A stretch of 64,000 nucleotides of DNA. Source: Rotaria sp. Silwood1. Lineage: Eukaryota; Rotifera; Eurotatoria; Philodinida; Philodinidae. Position 1 is the first letter of the stretch; the number at the start of each line of letters is the position of its first letter. Positions 25,052-39,200 of this stretch are shown one piece after another. The position numbers and the translations under genes are program-made. The DNA lies in assembly GCA_905250075.1 (NCBI GenBank), contig CAJNOP010000041.1, positions 997,302 to 1,061,301 on the forward strand, read 5' to 3'. The notes under the pieces were generated by a model. The model was not told the origin of the DNA. It saw only the letters and a list, made by a program, of their open reading frames with translations, and ran no database searches.

Positions 25052-25270
25052 TGGTGGTTATAAATGCCCATAAAATGTGGCTACATTCCAGCTCATATAT
25101 TGCTCAAGGCGGTGTCTTTTTTTTAATCTATTTGTCTCTCTTTTTGAATCACTGCTGACATATGCCAGCAAAGCGATTGAAAAAGAGAGAAAGATAGATG
25201 AGAGGCACGAGATAGCTTTCAACAACATATGAACTAGTATGTGGCTGTTTTTTTTATAAATGTTGGTGGC
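25052..25270. repeat. diverged palindrome, same family as 56555-56828
   Basis: Left half has GGTGGTTATAAATG, CGGTGTCTTTT and TTTTTGAATC; the right half carries degenerate inverted matches (CAAAGCGATTGAAAAAGAGA, ATAAATGTTGGTGGC). The core GGTGTCTTTT ... TTTCAATCGNTTTG arrangement recurs in the palindrome at 56.6 kb. Confidence 0.6.
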
Positions 25271-25937
25271 AAATACGCAAATCATAAATAAGGTTTATTA
25301 AATGTTTACGATCAATTTACGTGCTAAACCATATGAAAAAGTCCATTTATTTTTAAAAGTTTGCTTAAAGATAACTCGACAAAATAAGAATCAATGTCGT
25401 AAATCATATAGAACCCTTAATCGAATATTTTCGTCGTTTTTTAATACAGAGTCCCAGGGTTACTTTTCAGTATGAATTTGGCGTAAATCCTTTTCCATTA
25501 GAGTATATCAAAACAAAAATATAGGATTTATTCTAGTAACTTAATATAATGGAAAGAAAATGAGTTTGCATGTCTAGTAATATGCTAGGAGTCCGTTTAT
25601 TCAAGACATGCATGCTTAAAATTGTAGGAGTATCACAATAGTGTGATTTATACTCTGTATATATATCAAACTAAATTATTATTATTGAAAAAAAACACTA
25701 AGAAAAAATCGAATAGATATTATTGATTGACCTTGAAGTTATCAAACAGAATTAAATCCAATATCATATTACAAATGATGATAGTATACTGATAAAAACC
25801 ACATGATTCTTCATCTTATTGATTTATATTCTCCGATCAGTGCAGAAAACAAATTATTGTCACCCATAGAGATGAAGTATCTATTGTAAGTAAAAATAAA
25901 AAATACATACATACATATATTATCAAAGATTTCTTTG

Positions 25938-28900
25938 ATGTTATTCAGCCTATTGTCTGCACTATTATTCCTGACAGTAAATGAAGGTATTTTATATGAA
26001 AATGATTTTCTTACTTTGATCGAATTGTTCTTTAGGTTATGGAAAACGGGTTCTGTGTTACTATACCAATTGGTCGGGTTATCGACCAAGTGCTGGACGA
26101 TTTTCTGTTCAAGATATTGATCCTAATTTATGTACACATATTATATATTCATTTGCAAGTGTTCGAGGAAATGGTTTAGGAACAACTGAGGGAAGCGATC
26201 CTGGTTTGTAATCAAAATATTCATATGAAAAACTTCGAGTCCTTTTTTTTATTTTGTTTATAGAAAATTATAAACAAATCATTGCATTGAAAGAGAAAAA
26301 TCCTGACTTAAAAGTCATGCTTGCAGTCGGTGGTTGGAATCATGGATCAGGCCCATTTACACAAATGGTTGCTACAGAACAATCACGACAAGAATTTGTT
26401 GAAAATTCATATAACCTTATTAAACAATATGGGTTTGATGGTCTTGATCTTGGTAAATAAAAAAATAAAAATTATAGTTTAATATTAATTCAACTGTTTT
26501 GTTTTATAGATTGGGAATATCCAGCTGATCGTGGTAGTCCACCTGAAGATCGACAGCGATTTACACAATTAGTTGAGGTGACAAAATAAATAATATATTA
26601 AATAGTGAAAATTTCTAAAAGTAGATTTTTTTTTCAATTAGCAATTAAGTAAAAAATATAAACCTGAGGGTCTTTTATTATCAGCTGCAACACCAGCAAC
26701 ACCTTGGAGATATGATGGTAGCTATGAACCTGAAATTTGCAAGTAAAAAATTTGATCAATTATATATTTAATTGATTTTGCATATGAAACATATTTTAGA
26801 CATTTAGATTTTATTAATATGATGACATATGATTATACTGGTCAATGGGAAACTATTGCTGGACATAATAGTCCATTAACAAGTCAAAAACAAACTGTTG
26901 AACACATGTTAAAAAAACCAGGTTGTACACCGGATAAGTTAAATTTAGGCATGGGTGCATATGGGTAAATAGGCTTAAAGATTATTTTATTTTAAAACAA
27001 AATGCTCTTTTATACATTACTTACAGACGAACTCATCAACTTGCTAATCCTTCAGCGACAGCAATTGGTAGAAAGAAATAAGCATTGTATTTACATGTTT
27101 GTTTTTATTTTGTTTAAATTAGGTTCTCCTACTCTTGGTGGTGGTGCCATGGCTGGTGCATACACAGGAGAAAGTGGTTTTATGAGTTATTATGAAGTAT
27201 GTCAAAAACTTAAGGAAGGTTAGTTTGTTCGATAATGAAAGAGAATATGTTAATGTATCGAATTTTTTCTCTAGGATGGAAAAAAGAATGGTCGAATCAA
27301 CATAAAGTACCATATGCCTACTCTGGTTCGAATTGGGTTGGTTATGATGATACAGAAAGTATTGCTCTTAAAGTAAGATATCTACCGGATTTTTCTCTCT
27401 TGTGGCTTAAGCTATATTTTATTGAGACACTTTTATAAGAACCTGCATGGAAAAAAAATGATAAATCGAAAGAAAGGGAAAAGACAGACAACGTGTGCTG
27501 AAAAACACAGTGAAGGAAATAGAATAGAAAGAACTAGAAGGATGAGTCACAACTAGAATTATGGGTTTTGCTGATATCTGAAGACTATTGTTATGAGAGA
27601 AAGGTACGACTCTAAGGAATTCTAACCAGACTAGGAATAGTAAATGGTATTGCGCTTTTAATTTTTAGGGCCACTTCATTGAAACGAAGTGACTAACATC
27701 GACATTAGCAAGTTTATGATAACTATGCCTTCCAAGAAATATATATTCTAAAACATTAGAGCCAAAATCAGATGCGCGCAGATTATTTAATCTCTTTGAG
27801 ATATTTTGTTTGACAATGAGAGAAATTCCACCGGATTTACAAATTAAACATGGTGAATCAGAGGAATGGCTGCTCTGAACTTTCTTCAAAATACTTCTTT
27901 CTTAGCTTGGCGTATAAAGGAAAAGTCCAGTCAAAGTGGAGAAAATATAAGCGAAAAAAAAAAGATTCTCAATAGCTCTTCAAGGAGATTTATTTTACTA
28001 CTTCAACTTGTATAGTAAGCTTTGAATATACTTCAGGCATCAGTAGATTAGTCCAGGTAAATCCAAGATGCTCAAAAAAGTTTGCTTATCGCTGTCTTCA
28101 GATCTGCCATGTAAATATAAACTATAGAGTTTTTCATTTGGCAATGAAAAATCTATGCTGTGCAGTTTTGCCTGCATCGATTGGTTGACTTCAACGGCTC
28201 GAATAGTCTATAATCCTATTGCATACTCCATCCTTTTTTTTTGAATTTCAATAATATTATTATTATTATTCGATTAAATAGGCTGAATATGTCAACGAAA
28301 TGAATTTAGGTGGAGCTATGTTTTGGACAATGGATTTAGATGATTTTCGTGGTGAACAATGCGGTGAAGGAAAGTATCCATTAATTAATACAGCGAAAGA
28401 TATTGTCAATGGAAAAGGGCCATCAACAAAACCCACGATAACGCGTACTACACCTACAATGACAACATACACTACACCTGCAATGACAACACACACTACA
28501 TATACAACTACACCAAAACCTGATCAAACAGATACGGCAGCAGTGTATTGTCTATATTGTAAGTATAAACATGTTCCTCATGTAAAAAAATACGTTAAAG
28601 ATATTGTTCTATTTTTCTTATACTATAAATTAAAACTGTTCGTTATTCAAAGTTCATTACTAATTTTCTCTCCAGAAGGAATATTTTCAGATCTCCGCAT
28701 CCGTTGCAGCTGATATTTTGCTCAGAAAAAGGCTTTGATGAGTCATCAAAAGTCTCCAAAAGGTTTATGTTTATGTGAGCTTCTAGTTGAGTTTTGAGTA
28801 GACCTAACTACATCCGACATAGCTTGATTTTTTTCTACAGACACTAGACACTGGTTGGGGTGCCTCACTTTTTTTAATCTTCTTCTATTCGATTAAAAAC

Positions 28901-30404
28901 AAAGAGCAAAACACTGCTTTTGACTTCAATAATACATGTTTTTGTGTAAAATCCACCAAAAATTGACGGGACAATATGTTTCAAAACAAAAAGGGCTTCG
29001 GCACCAAAACAGTATTCAATATCTATAAAAAAGTTTCAGTTCACTCGAACATACGAAGTCGAAGAAACGGAGACGACTCTGTACTTTTGTTGTGTAAAAA
29101 TTGGTTTCGAGAAAAGCAAAACAAAAGAATTTTTCTGTATATGCCAAGATGTCTTTTTTTTCTAACTCAAATGATCAGAATCTGGTGATGTTACAGGCCC
29201 ATGGGCGATGCTTTCAACATCTTTAGAATGAGAAATAGTAATTATAATTAGGAAAGTTTTACGCATAAAAAATAATCACAGTGAGAGATTCTCTGCTAAA
29301 TATTTCGAGAGTTAAGCTTAATAATAATAATATCTAATAACAAAGACCCCTCAATTATATGACATTTGAAAGAGAACTCTTCGAAGTTATATGAGCGATG
29401 AAAACCAAAAATCCTGTAAATAGTCACCAAAAAGCATTTGCCATTACTATCATGTTTATGGGAAAAAATCGAACAATTTAGAATTCGATAAGGGACGCTC
29501 ATGGGTACACTTTTTGGAGATTTTTCATAGCTCAGCAAAGCCTACTTATGGGTAAAATATCAGTTGAAAAGGATGCGAACATGTGGAAACATTCCTTGAT
29601 GAATTTTTGGATCATCATAATGCTAGAATACTTATCACAAAATGAATACTATTCTATATCTATTTGCTATTATTCTTGATTTTATATAAACAACATAGTT
29701 TCAATATCTAAAACAATTTTTTGAAAGCTTCGAACATGCTAAATTATTTCTGGATTATAATCTTTGAAAAAAAAAACAAATTCATAAACAGTTTTCAAAA
29801 TTTTATTTTCAAATAAGAAGACATCTACACTTCTATGCTAAAAGATAAAAACATCTGAATGAAGCTATTCATTTACAATTAATAATATATTTAAAATTGT
29901 AGAGTGTTGATTTTTAACATATAATCAAAAAGAAATTTTTTTTTAATTTAGCAAAAGAAAAGCAAATCTATGCAAATGTCTCAAATGATTGTCAAAGTTA
30001 TTATGAATGTCTGATAACACCTAGTGGCAAGCAGATAACTGTATCACGAAAATGTCCTACACCACTCATTTATTCTGAAGATAAAAAGAGATGTATGAAA
30101 GAAAAAGAATTAAGTGATGTTCAAATAAAATGTTCAACAAAATGTAAGAGTGCATTACTCATTTTGTTTTTAATCTTTTTATATTTCGTCGTGTTTTTAT
30201 TTTTATTTTTTATTAGTGCGAATTCCAGCAGCACCAATAGCATCAACTAATTGTTGGGATCCATCATCTTTCGTAAGTGATTCAATGTGTCGTTTCTTTA
30301 CAGATTGCTCAAGCAAAAGTCGTTATGAATGTCCATCTGATTCATCATTTGCATTGAGTCTAAAACGATGTGTACCAAAAGAAAATGTTCAATGTTGGTA
30401 TTAA
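25938..30404 (+). CDS. secreted GH18 chitinase with two chitin-binding domains
   Basis: Twelve exons: 25938-25986, 26036-26203, 26264-26452, 26510-26577, 26642-26742, 26800-26964, 27027-27067, 27123-27218, 27275-27372, 28282-28558, 29952-30143, 30217-30404; 543 aa. The first exon encodes a signal peptide ([12 protein letters not shown]...). The GH18 barrel starts at [25 protein letters not shown] is the conserved strand 3, and DGLDLDWEYP (split by an intron after DLDL) holds the catalytic DXXDXDXE acid. MTYDYTG and [13 protein letters not shown] complete the fold. A Thr/Pro-rich linker follows, then two Cys-rich peritrophin-type (ChtBD2-like) modules in the last two exons. It should cleave extracellular chitin; in such an animal the substrate could be food, egg shell or jaw cuticle (inference). 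All catalytic residues look intact. Confidence 0.95.
27373..28281 (+). other. chitinase intron 9
   Basis: 909 bp AT-rich intron; nothing coding recognised. Confidence 0.5.
28559..29951 (+). other. chitinase intron 10 with dispersed repeats
   Basis: 1.39 kb intron before the first chitin-binding exon. 29035-29500 is a diverged copy of the repeat in CIAPIN1 intron 2. 29488-29605 aligns with 37133-37240 in the ABCA gene (AAGGGACGCTCATG, TATCAGTT, CGAACATNTGGAAA). Confidence 0.65.
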
Positions 30405-31516
30405 TTTTTTGTTATAAAAATAAAAATAAAAATAAAAATAAAGAAAGAAAGAACATCATTATATATATTCTATTTTTTTTTCTAATGCTTTAATATAATA
30501 ATTACTATTATGATTATACAGTTTTTATATCAATTTAGTAAATCATATTCTAGGATAATTGATTCATTGGATTGCCAATTTATTTCTTTTGTATTTTGAT
30601 TTTTTTTAAGAAAAAAATTAGATGATCCGATCTTGATATAAACAACAAGAACAATAAGTCTTTTCATAGACAATCATAGGAATGACTCGATTTGTTAAAC
30701 GAAGAAAACAAACGATATTCAATACTTTATCTATTCATTTCAGTGACATATATTCTCTATTTCATTTAGACAGGCAAAGTTTAATGAAGTTTGATTTGTT
30801 CCTCAATTTAAGATTGACCATATATAAACGATGATTATTAAAAAGAACATGAAAATATAGAATAATCAATAATTATATCATTCATTCATCTGAGAATTTA
30901 TTCAATACGAAATATTCCATTGTAATGTATAGTACACGTCAGCATACTACGAAAACTAGACTTAAGATGTATATTAATAAGAAATTCATTAATTTGATAT
31001 AACTTAAGGACTTTCAAAGCGGAAAATGCGTTTATAATAATTTTTTTCGGTAAACAAGTACTCGAACAGATGAGTTGCTCTCACATTATATTACGCATGC
31101 ACTTTGATGTAGAAAAAAGTTATACATGTTTCTTGTTTCTTCTAGTTTTTTTTGCCAAACAAGATCCATTGATATCAAATTAGCTGTCTAGATAAAATTA
31201 TTGTGGCTTGAGAAAAAAAAAGCGACAAGTTGATTTTGCTTATTTCCTATTTTTTTTCTTACACACTCACTCTCTCTTTGTTCTTATTCCACTCTCACTT
31301 CCTCTCTCGCTATCTATTTTCTAATCAATAGAAGATTTATCGTTTGTTATGTTCTTTCCTTTTGCCGCTGTTTAAAGAGCAGTTCATAACATCCATTCAG
31401 TCAATACTTTTTGACCCGAGTCATACTCACATCTGTAAGCTCATTTGAGAGAAGTCGATTTTCACGCCTGTCTTTTCGCATTACTATCATTGATAAAGCA
31501 TACAATATCAGTTAAT
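30405..31516. other. intergenic region
   Basis: Starts with (TAAAAA)n-like repeats just after the chitinase stop, which include AATAAA signals, and ends with a CT-rich tract (31258-31318, CACTCACTCTCTCTTTG and similar) upstream of the neuropeptide-like gene. No coding signal. Confidence 0.5.
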
Positions 31517-32396
31517 ATGTTTGGTATTGGAAGAAAAAACTTCAATTCATCGATGGCATCAGTCTATTTATTATTATTTATTCTTATCAGCAATAAGCTT
31601 CTTTTTATTAATTCATTTGCAATCGTACATGATGATCAATATCAGGTATAAGATGATTATTTTTTTCATTTCTAGGAAAAATTATCTTTAAGAAAAGAAA
31701 ACAAGGTTTTCGTTTTTGTTTTCGATCTACTAATATAAAAGAAAAGATGATTTTCTTTAGTTTTTATTACGATTTAACATGAATATATAACCGTGCTATA
31801 TACTTCAATGGGTAATCGTTTCCGGCCTTGTGAAACTTAGAAAACAAAACAGACATCGGCCTTGTCTCTCGTGTTGAAAAACGATTAAGTTCTATTAATT
31901 TGATAAATAAATTTTATATATATATGCAAGACGCTTCCATTGTTTCTTGATCAAGGCTAATTGAATTGAACGAAGAAAACAAAAGACGATAAAACATCTA
32001 TGATTTTTGTTCTCATTTTTCTTTTTAACAAAAAATTAATAAATATTCTCATTGTTTAGTTTTTAATATTTAGAATCAACTTGAAAATTTACAACAAGAT
32101 GCAATTGAGCAATTGATAACGAACTATATGGCAACCCCAGGTAAAATGGAATATATCATAAAGCTTCGCTTTTAAATTAAAATATATTATTTTTTTTAAG
32201 AACATTCTTCATTCAATGAAAATGATTTAGAATCATTATTGAAACCGACAGTACAACGTATAATATATTTTTATATTAAATTAATCATAATTTTTACTTT
32301 TCTTTTTTTAATATTTTTTTATTAGGTCGTTTTTGTTGCATGAGTCCATTGAGTGGTCGAAAACGATTCATACGGGATTTGGCACGAAAACAATAA
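31517..32396 (+). CDS. putative neuropeptide/prohormone precursor, 107 aa
   Basis: Four exons: 31517-31645, 32074-32140, 32201-32257, 32326-32396, with phases 0, 1 and 1, ending in TAA. The N-terminus is basic then strongly hydrophobic (MASVYLLLFILISNKLLFIN...), a signal peptide. The middle (~50 residues) is acidic/Gln-rich with no Cys. The last exon encodes RRFCCMSPLSGRKRFIRDLA: an RR site, a short peptide FCCMSPLSG, then GRKR, a classic amidation-plus-cleavage signal, and a basic tail. This layout is that of a peptide-hormone precursor; the mature product would be a C-terminally amidated octapeptide with adjacent cysteines. I do not recognise the family. A plausible AATAAA is at 32485. Alternatives: another short secreted protein, or a mis-assembled exon chain. 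Confidence 0.55.
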
Positions 32397-33279
32397 CTAT
32401 CGAACATATTAGCTATTGAGTAAAATTTTTAATTGTAAAAATAACACTTCAAATGTGCGTGTGGTTACCAACAAATCGAAAACAAATAAAAAGAATAATG
32501 ATTGACTTAATTTTGTTTCTTTTGTCAAGAACATTTTATAATTAAACAAGAAAAAATATATGAAAACAAAAGCCACATGAATAATTAAGAGATAATTGTA
32601 ACTCGAGAAAAAAAAAGAACCTTTTTTTTGAATTTTTAACAAAAATAACACAAAATAATTTAGCTACATAAAAGAAAGTTAATAGAATGGAACAAAATAT
32701 ATTTCTTGTCACCGGAACATCCAATTAAATACCAAAAAGAGCCAACTATGTAGATAAAAAAAATAGACGAAAATATTTAAATATCACAGATACATAGCCA
32801 CGAAAATAAATACATAAAGAAAAGATCACCGAAGTTTTATATCGCTATGATAACAACTTGGAAAAACAAACAAACACAAAGAAAACTTTGCTCGAATACT
32901 TCACATTGAATGAATACATCATATGCCTAAACAAATAGAATATATTCATTTATTTGATTAAACAAAATATTAAACAATGGAATGAGTCAATGCTCACCAT
33001 AGAAATATTATTACTGTTAATGTTTCGATGATTATATATATATACCCTCGAGTAAAAAAGTAACACTTCAAAGAGAATTTTAAAATATTCTTGAAAGTTC
33101 TTTTTCTGCAATTCTTCAAAGTATGACAAGAACCAACAAAAATCCAAATATGAACTGAATTAGATCTCATGAAAATAAATAAATCATTCTTATATACATA
33201 CCATTATGAGTTGAAAACTAAAGTTTAGTTAATTCTACAACAAAAAAAAAAAAATAATAAGAAATCTCAATAAATTATA
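32397..33279. other. intergenic region between convergent genes
   Basis: 883 bp between the stop codons of the neuropeptide-like gene (+) and the ABCA gene (-). AT-rich with poly(A) and poly(T) runs; expected to hold both 3' UTRs. No further gene seen. Confidence 0.5.
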
Positions 33280-36200
33280 TTATATTACAAAAAGCATACC
33301 AATGATATTTTTATTTTTTCTAGAAAATAATTTATAAAGAAAATTTCTTTTTAAACAATTATCTTCATTTATATTGGTATTATTGTTTTGTTCTAATGCT
33401 TGATTTTCTTCTTGTATTTTAGCAAAATTAACAAAGACATCATCAAGTGTTACTTGTGTAACTGTATAATCTTCAATGATACTTTTTAAATCTTCACGTG
33501 CTTGTTCTAAAACACTAAACATTTTATGTAATGGAACACTTGTTGATACACGAAAATGTATCATTTTATTATGTTCTTCTTTAACATCAGCTTCAGGTAT
33601 CCGTTCTTTTATATAATTAATTGCACTCTTTGTATCACTATTTATTTCTGTTCGAACAAGTATTGTATAACCATCACCAAATCTTCAAATTAAAATAAAC
33701 AAAAAAGCTTTTCATAAGAAAAAAACCAATCATTTAGATTTACTTTGTTTTTAAATGTTGTACACTACCAAGACATTTAAATTCTCCACTAACCATAATA
33801 ACAAGACCTATACAAAGAAAAAAAAAACAAATATCTTCACAAAGGAATTAAATATTCATACGATTGCATAATGTTTCACATTCTTCCATTGAATGAGATG
33901 TTATTATAACTGATTTATGATCTTTACGTGTTAAGGTTAATATACAATTCCATAGAAATCTTTTTGCACGTACATCCATTCCAGTTGTTGGTTCCTAAGA
34001 ATGATGATTAATTTTATTTTTTCTTTTATAGAAAATATTGTTTCTTAATATGAAACTTACATCCATAAAAATAATTGATGGATTACCAATAAGTGAAATA
34101 GCTGTTGATAATTTACGTTTATTACCACCAGAATATTGTTTTACTGGTCGATCAGCCCATAATGTAAGACCAAGTCGTTTTAATAGACAATCAGTAATCT
34201 ATAAGAGAAGGCTTTTTTATCCTTTCGCTTCAATTGCTTAATGTATAGGGCGTGTCAAACGTCTGTTGGGAGAAGATTAACATAACTTTCTTTTACATAA
34301 CTCAAGCAATTTAATTGACTTTTTTCGATAAAATATTAGTATGCTTTTTAAATTTTTTTTTCTGTTTATTATCAGACACATATTTGTGCTAATATACATT
34401 TGCAAAAACATACCAAGTGAAGATTGCATCAAAATTATATTTGAACCCTTATGTGAAACTCATACAGACAGAAGAAGATCATCGAAACCTACACAGTAAA
34501 AAGTCAACAAAGTTTATCATGTTTATGAAATTGAATCACAATCAAAGGTTCGAGCTGTTACAGTAATCTGATCCATTTCACGACTGACAGTGCACCGAAT
34601 TATGACTGAATACCGTTCATTAAAATCATATGAGGTGCATTATTGACCATAGAATGGAGTTTTTACTTATATACGGTCATTGATCGTATATGAACAACGT
34701 TTGTGACGACCAATGATGAATTGCAAGATATCCATCACGGTCTATGGAAAGTGTAACGAGTGCAAATTTCTACTTCTATACTTAAACATACATAAAAGAA
34801 TCAATTAAATCGCTTGAATAGGAAGTTATCTGTAGGTACATGTATATTTGTCAGAGATTATGCTAGCTTAGCCATATAAATAAAATATTAATCTTAATTC
34901 CTATATGAATACTGCTCAAAAGTTTAATAATCATTGATAAACTTCTGCTATGAGTACGTCTAAGCGAGTATGATAAAAAAGCAAACTTACAAATGCAATA
35001 TTTTTTCTTTTAATGCCACGTAAACGAGCATAAAGATAAAGATGTTCGCGTGCTGTTAATAAAGAATCTAGTGCATCAAACTGTGGACAATAACTAAAAA
35101 ATAGATTCTATTAGATAGAAAAAAAAACATTCTTCTTGTTCTTTGTTTCTATACCCTATATTTCGATGAATTGCACTTAATTGTTTAATAACACTATAAT
35201 TATTAACCAATGCATCACCATCGGTCATTGAAATTTCTCCAGTTAACATTTTAAATGTTGTCGATTTTCCTGAACCATTTATACCTAATAAACCAAAGCA
35301 TTCACCTTGCTTAACACCAACACATGTTTTTTTAACAGCTGTAAATTTTTTTCCAAATATCCATCCATAAATCTATGAATAAAAAAAAAACAGAAATATT
35401 TCTTTTGTTCGTTTTTTTCTTATCCTTTCATATTCATACTTTAACTAAATCTATCATTCTTAAAACATCTCCACTTAAATTTTTACGATCAGAATAAATT
35501 CTTTGTCGTTCAGCAGCTACATCATCATCTTCATTTGGTGATATCAAACTTTTTGGTGTACTAACACAGCCACTAAATATTAAAACAGAAAACAAAACAT
35601 TCTATAAAAATATTAAACTGCAATACTGACCGTTCAGGAATAAAAAATCGATATTGAACAAGTATCGTAAATATAAAAAATATAATACCTTCAATAAATA
35701 AACATAAAAGATTTCTGCCAACAATATCAAACTTAAATGGCGATTTCGAAACATAATCCGGATCTGCAAAAAAAACGAGAATCATTGTGAAAATCTACAG
35801 ACTTAAAAAAAGAAGAAAAACTGACTATATTTAAGACTGAGTACATTGGTTGCATGAGTTTTACTTAAATCAAATAAACCTCGTCCAAGACAATAATGTG
35901 GAAATATTAAAAATACTTTTGTTAAAATATCATTGACTTTTCGTAAATCTTCGTCATCTGGAAAAGTTTCTATTGTAACAGTTGCTATTGTTGTCATTAA
36001 ACCAATAAATATATTAATTGATGATATAACAACAAAACCAGTTGCTGGTGAACGAAATAAATAATTTATTGGATACATTATTGGTATTATTGCAAAACCA
36101 TATAAAAATAATAATAAGAATAAACATAGAAAATTCATTTTATATACATATGCTTCAATACCAAAACCAAGAAATATAATTAAACAAAATGCTATTGATA

Positions 36201-39200
36201 TACAATAATTTGTTAAATCCCAAAGAAAATTTGCCGACCAATAAGTTATACCTAAACATAATGAAAAAAAAGCAAATATAAGATAACAGATGATTTATTT
36301 GTTTTTTTTGGGCTATTAATTTTAACAATTAATTACCTTTAACACCACTAACAAATTGTAAATGTTTCGATGTTGTTACGTGTTCATCAATAAGAAAAAC
36401 AAGAAAACTTGCAGGAGTAAATGCTAATGCAAATATAACACATATGGCTGTAAACATTTCCATAGCAATACGATTTTGTAATTCACTGTCAATTTGAATT
36501 TCTGTTTGTGGTAATGGATGACTTATGGCTGTTATACCATAATCATCAATTGATATTGAAGGTTTTTTTTCAAGAATTATACCACGTAATAATGCATTAT
36601 TAAATACATTCAAAAATGCTATACTTGATGGCCATCCTTTATTATTATACCAAACCTTAAATAAAATATTAATAATTATAAAGAAGTTTTGTTTTGAAAG
36701 TTATATTTATATTTTGAATTACAGAAAAATGGCATCCTCTTCAACTTGGTCTCTGATTAATTTGTCTCAACTTCATTTGACGGTTTTGATGCGACATATA
36801 TCTATTGTTCACGTACACTGAGAACTGTCCGAGCCGAATCTTTCGAGCCCGAAATTCGGTACTCTCAATGAAATTTTATAATCGAAATCGAATAATCGTC
36901 TCAAAGATACGAGATACTTTTTCCAGATTTTTACTTTTTAGAGAAGTAGCCCTTGGTGAGCTATAAAAACCATCAAAACGTTTGTGCCCATGGGCGTTCC
37001 TAGCCGAGTTGTATATTGTTCGAGTATTTTCCATACAGTGGAATATAATGGAAAGTGCCTTTTGAGGACTATTAAAATGAAGGAGACTGAAAAATCTAGT
37101 ATAATGTAGTTAACATTGTTCATAGAACTCCACAAGGGACGCTCATGTGCACAAATCATTTCAAGGCTTTGTGTAGCTCACTTAGGTGTACTTATGAACA
37201 GATATCAGTTCAAAAAGGTTCGAACATTTGGAAATATTCCGTAGTGGGACGACTAGAACCCATCGAATTCAGGACCAAATCAATGGGCTGTACTCACATC
37301 CTACTTGGGTATAATCAGTTTCGACAACAAGATTTAAAATAGGTCTTTGTTACACACTTGTTAATGTATTGAAAGTTAAAACAGTTCAACATCTTTTGAT
37401 GTCATTTCTTCATCATAAAACGAAACATGATGAATAAGCGACAACAGCAAAAGCAAGTACAATGATTAGATCGATGTTCGCGTTGTAGAATAGCTTTGTA
37501 AATTCAAACTGACAATAGTCATCTTACAAGATACGAGTATTAAATAACCTCAACTTTAATTGTTATCCTCATCGCTCTTGATTGAAAGGTTAATTAAATC
37601 TCAATTCAATAACAATTAAAATGAGACAGTCTATGTTAATTGCTAATCACGGACAAAATGAAATAATACCAAATGGTAATGTCTTTGATAAACTTCTGAT
37701 AGAAATATGATGGTTTAAAACTTCTTCTTCCTATTGGAAAAGTTTCTAATAAAAATACTACTGAGAATATATTCAACTAAATTCAATAGATAAGCGTGAT
37801 TTTCTTAGATTAAATGTTCTCATTGATTCTTCTTATTTTATCTTATAAATTAAAACAATATTCTATAAACACTATTTATCTACGAATCTATATGAATAAA
37901 ATTTAAGATATTTACCGAAACTTGTGGTGGATATATTCGGAAGAGATTAGCAATTTTAGCACCGTTAATCTTTGATGCTGATTGATTTGCTTGATTAATA
38001 ACATACATTAATTGCTTAAATAATTTTTCATTGAAAAGATCAATGCTACTCAAATTAGTTTGTGGTAAAAAATCAAAACCACCAAAACGTTTCATTAAAT
38101 ATTTATCATGAAATTCTGTTTTTGTTATCCTAAACAAAAAGAAAAATCAATTAAATAAAAATAATCTAATGCTTTTTTGTTTTGTAATATTACACACCAA
38201 TCACTTATATTATAACCAGATAAACTATATAAAATATCTTTTGTTTCTGTTGTATTAAAACTTGGTGGTGGACCACCAGCACCTAAGGGGCATGTTTGCA
38301 TTTTTTCCCAACAATCACATGCTGGTGATATACGTGTTTGATTATAACTAACATTATTTAATGCATTCATTATTTCATCACTTGTTCGTACAGATGTATA
38401 ACCAACATTAGTTCTATCACATGGATATGTTTCTTTATCTAACATTGTTGTTTTCATACAACGTGTACCTAATGACGGTGATTGAGTAAATGTTTTTTGA
38501 ATATATTTTGATAATAATGAAGTTTTATTCATAGGCATTGATTGAAACATATAATTTGGTTTATCCCAATACCATGGATGAAGAGTAAGTGGTGGTGGCT
38601 CACTTTGACTTGGTGCTAATTTTATTACTAACATAGCAAGTAAGACGAATATAATAGGAAGAAGAATTTCAGCAATTAATGCCTTGATATTACGTTTGGT
38701 GCGATGAAATCGTTTTATAAGTAATCCACTTATTTGTACAGCTAGATAAGATAGACCTGTATAACGTTCATCAGCATAGGAACTCCATTCCTCTAAAGAA
38801 AAACAATTGATAAATATATGCTAATGTATTTCTTTTTTTAAGAATAATCAAGTAAAACTTTGATCCAATAAAAAAAAACTCCAATGACAGACAGTTAGAT
38901 ACTTCAATAATTTGATTATAAAAAATATCTATCTATTCAAAACAAAACAAAATCTATTTTATCTTAAATCATACCACTTAAACGTGTATTAAATTGTTCT
39001 TGATTATCACTATTTTCTTCTTCATTGATTTCGCTGTTCTTGTTTTCTTCTATCATTTCATGTTTTCCAAAACATTTTCTAACACGAATTTTCATTCTTT
39101 TCCAACATGATAAACGTTCATAATCTTCTGGTCGCTTCTTTTCATCAGCAACACGAAGAAATACTTGTTCGAGACTACTATTTGATAAACCATAACTTTT

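Larger units (their letters stand above)
23722..25937. other. intergenic region with two palindromic elements
   Basis: Contains the inverted-repeat element 23911-24692 and a second, more diverged palindrome at 25052-25270. No supported gene; the 90-codon frame at 24117-24389 lies in the loop of the first element and matches nothing I recognise. Chitinase promoter expected near its end. Confidence 0.55.

Noticed and set aside
33743..33807. Possible one-base frameshift in ABCA exon 31
   Set aside because: The protein frame requires one base fewer than I count at an A run near 33778-33781. I treat it as unresolved rather than as evidence for a pseudogene, because all other exons are intact.
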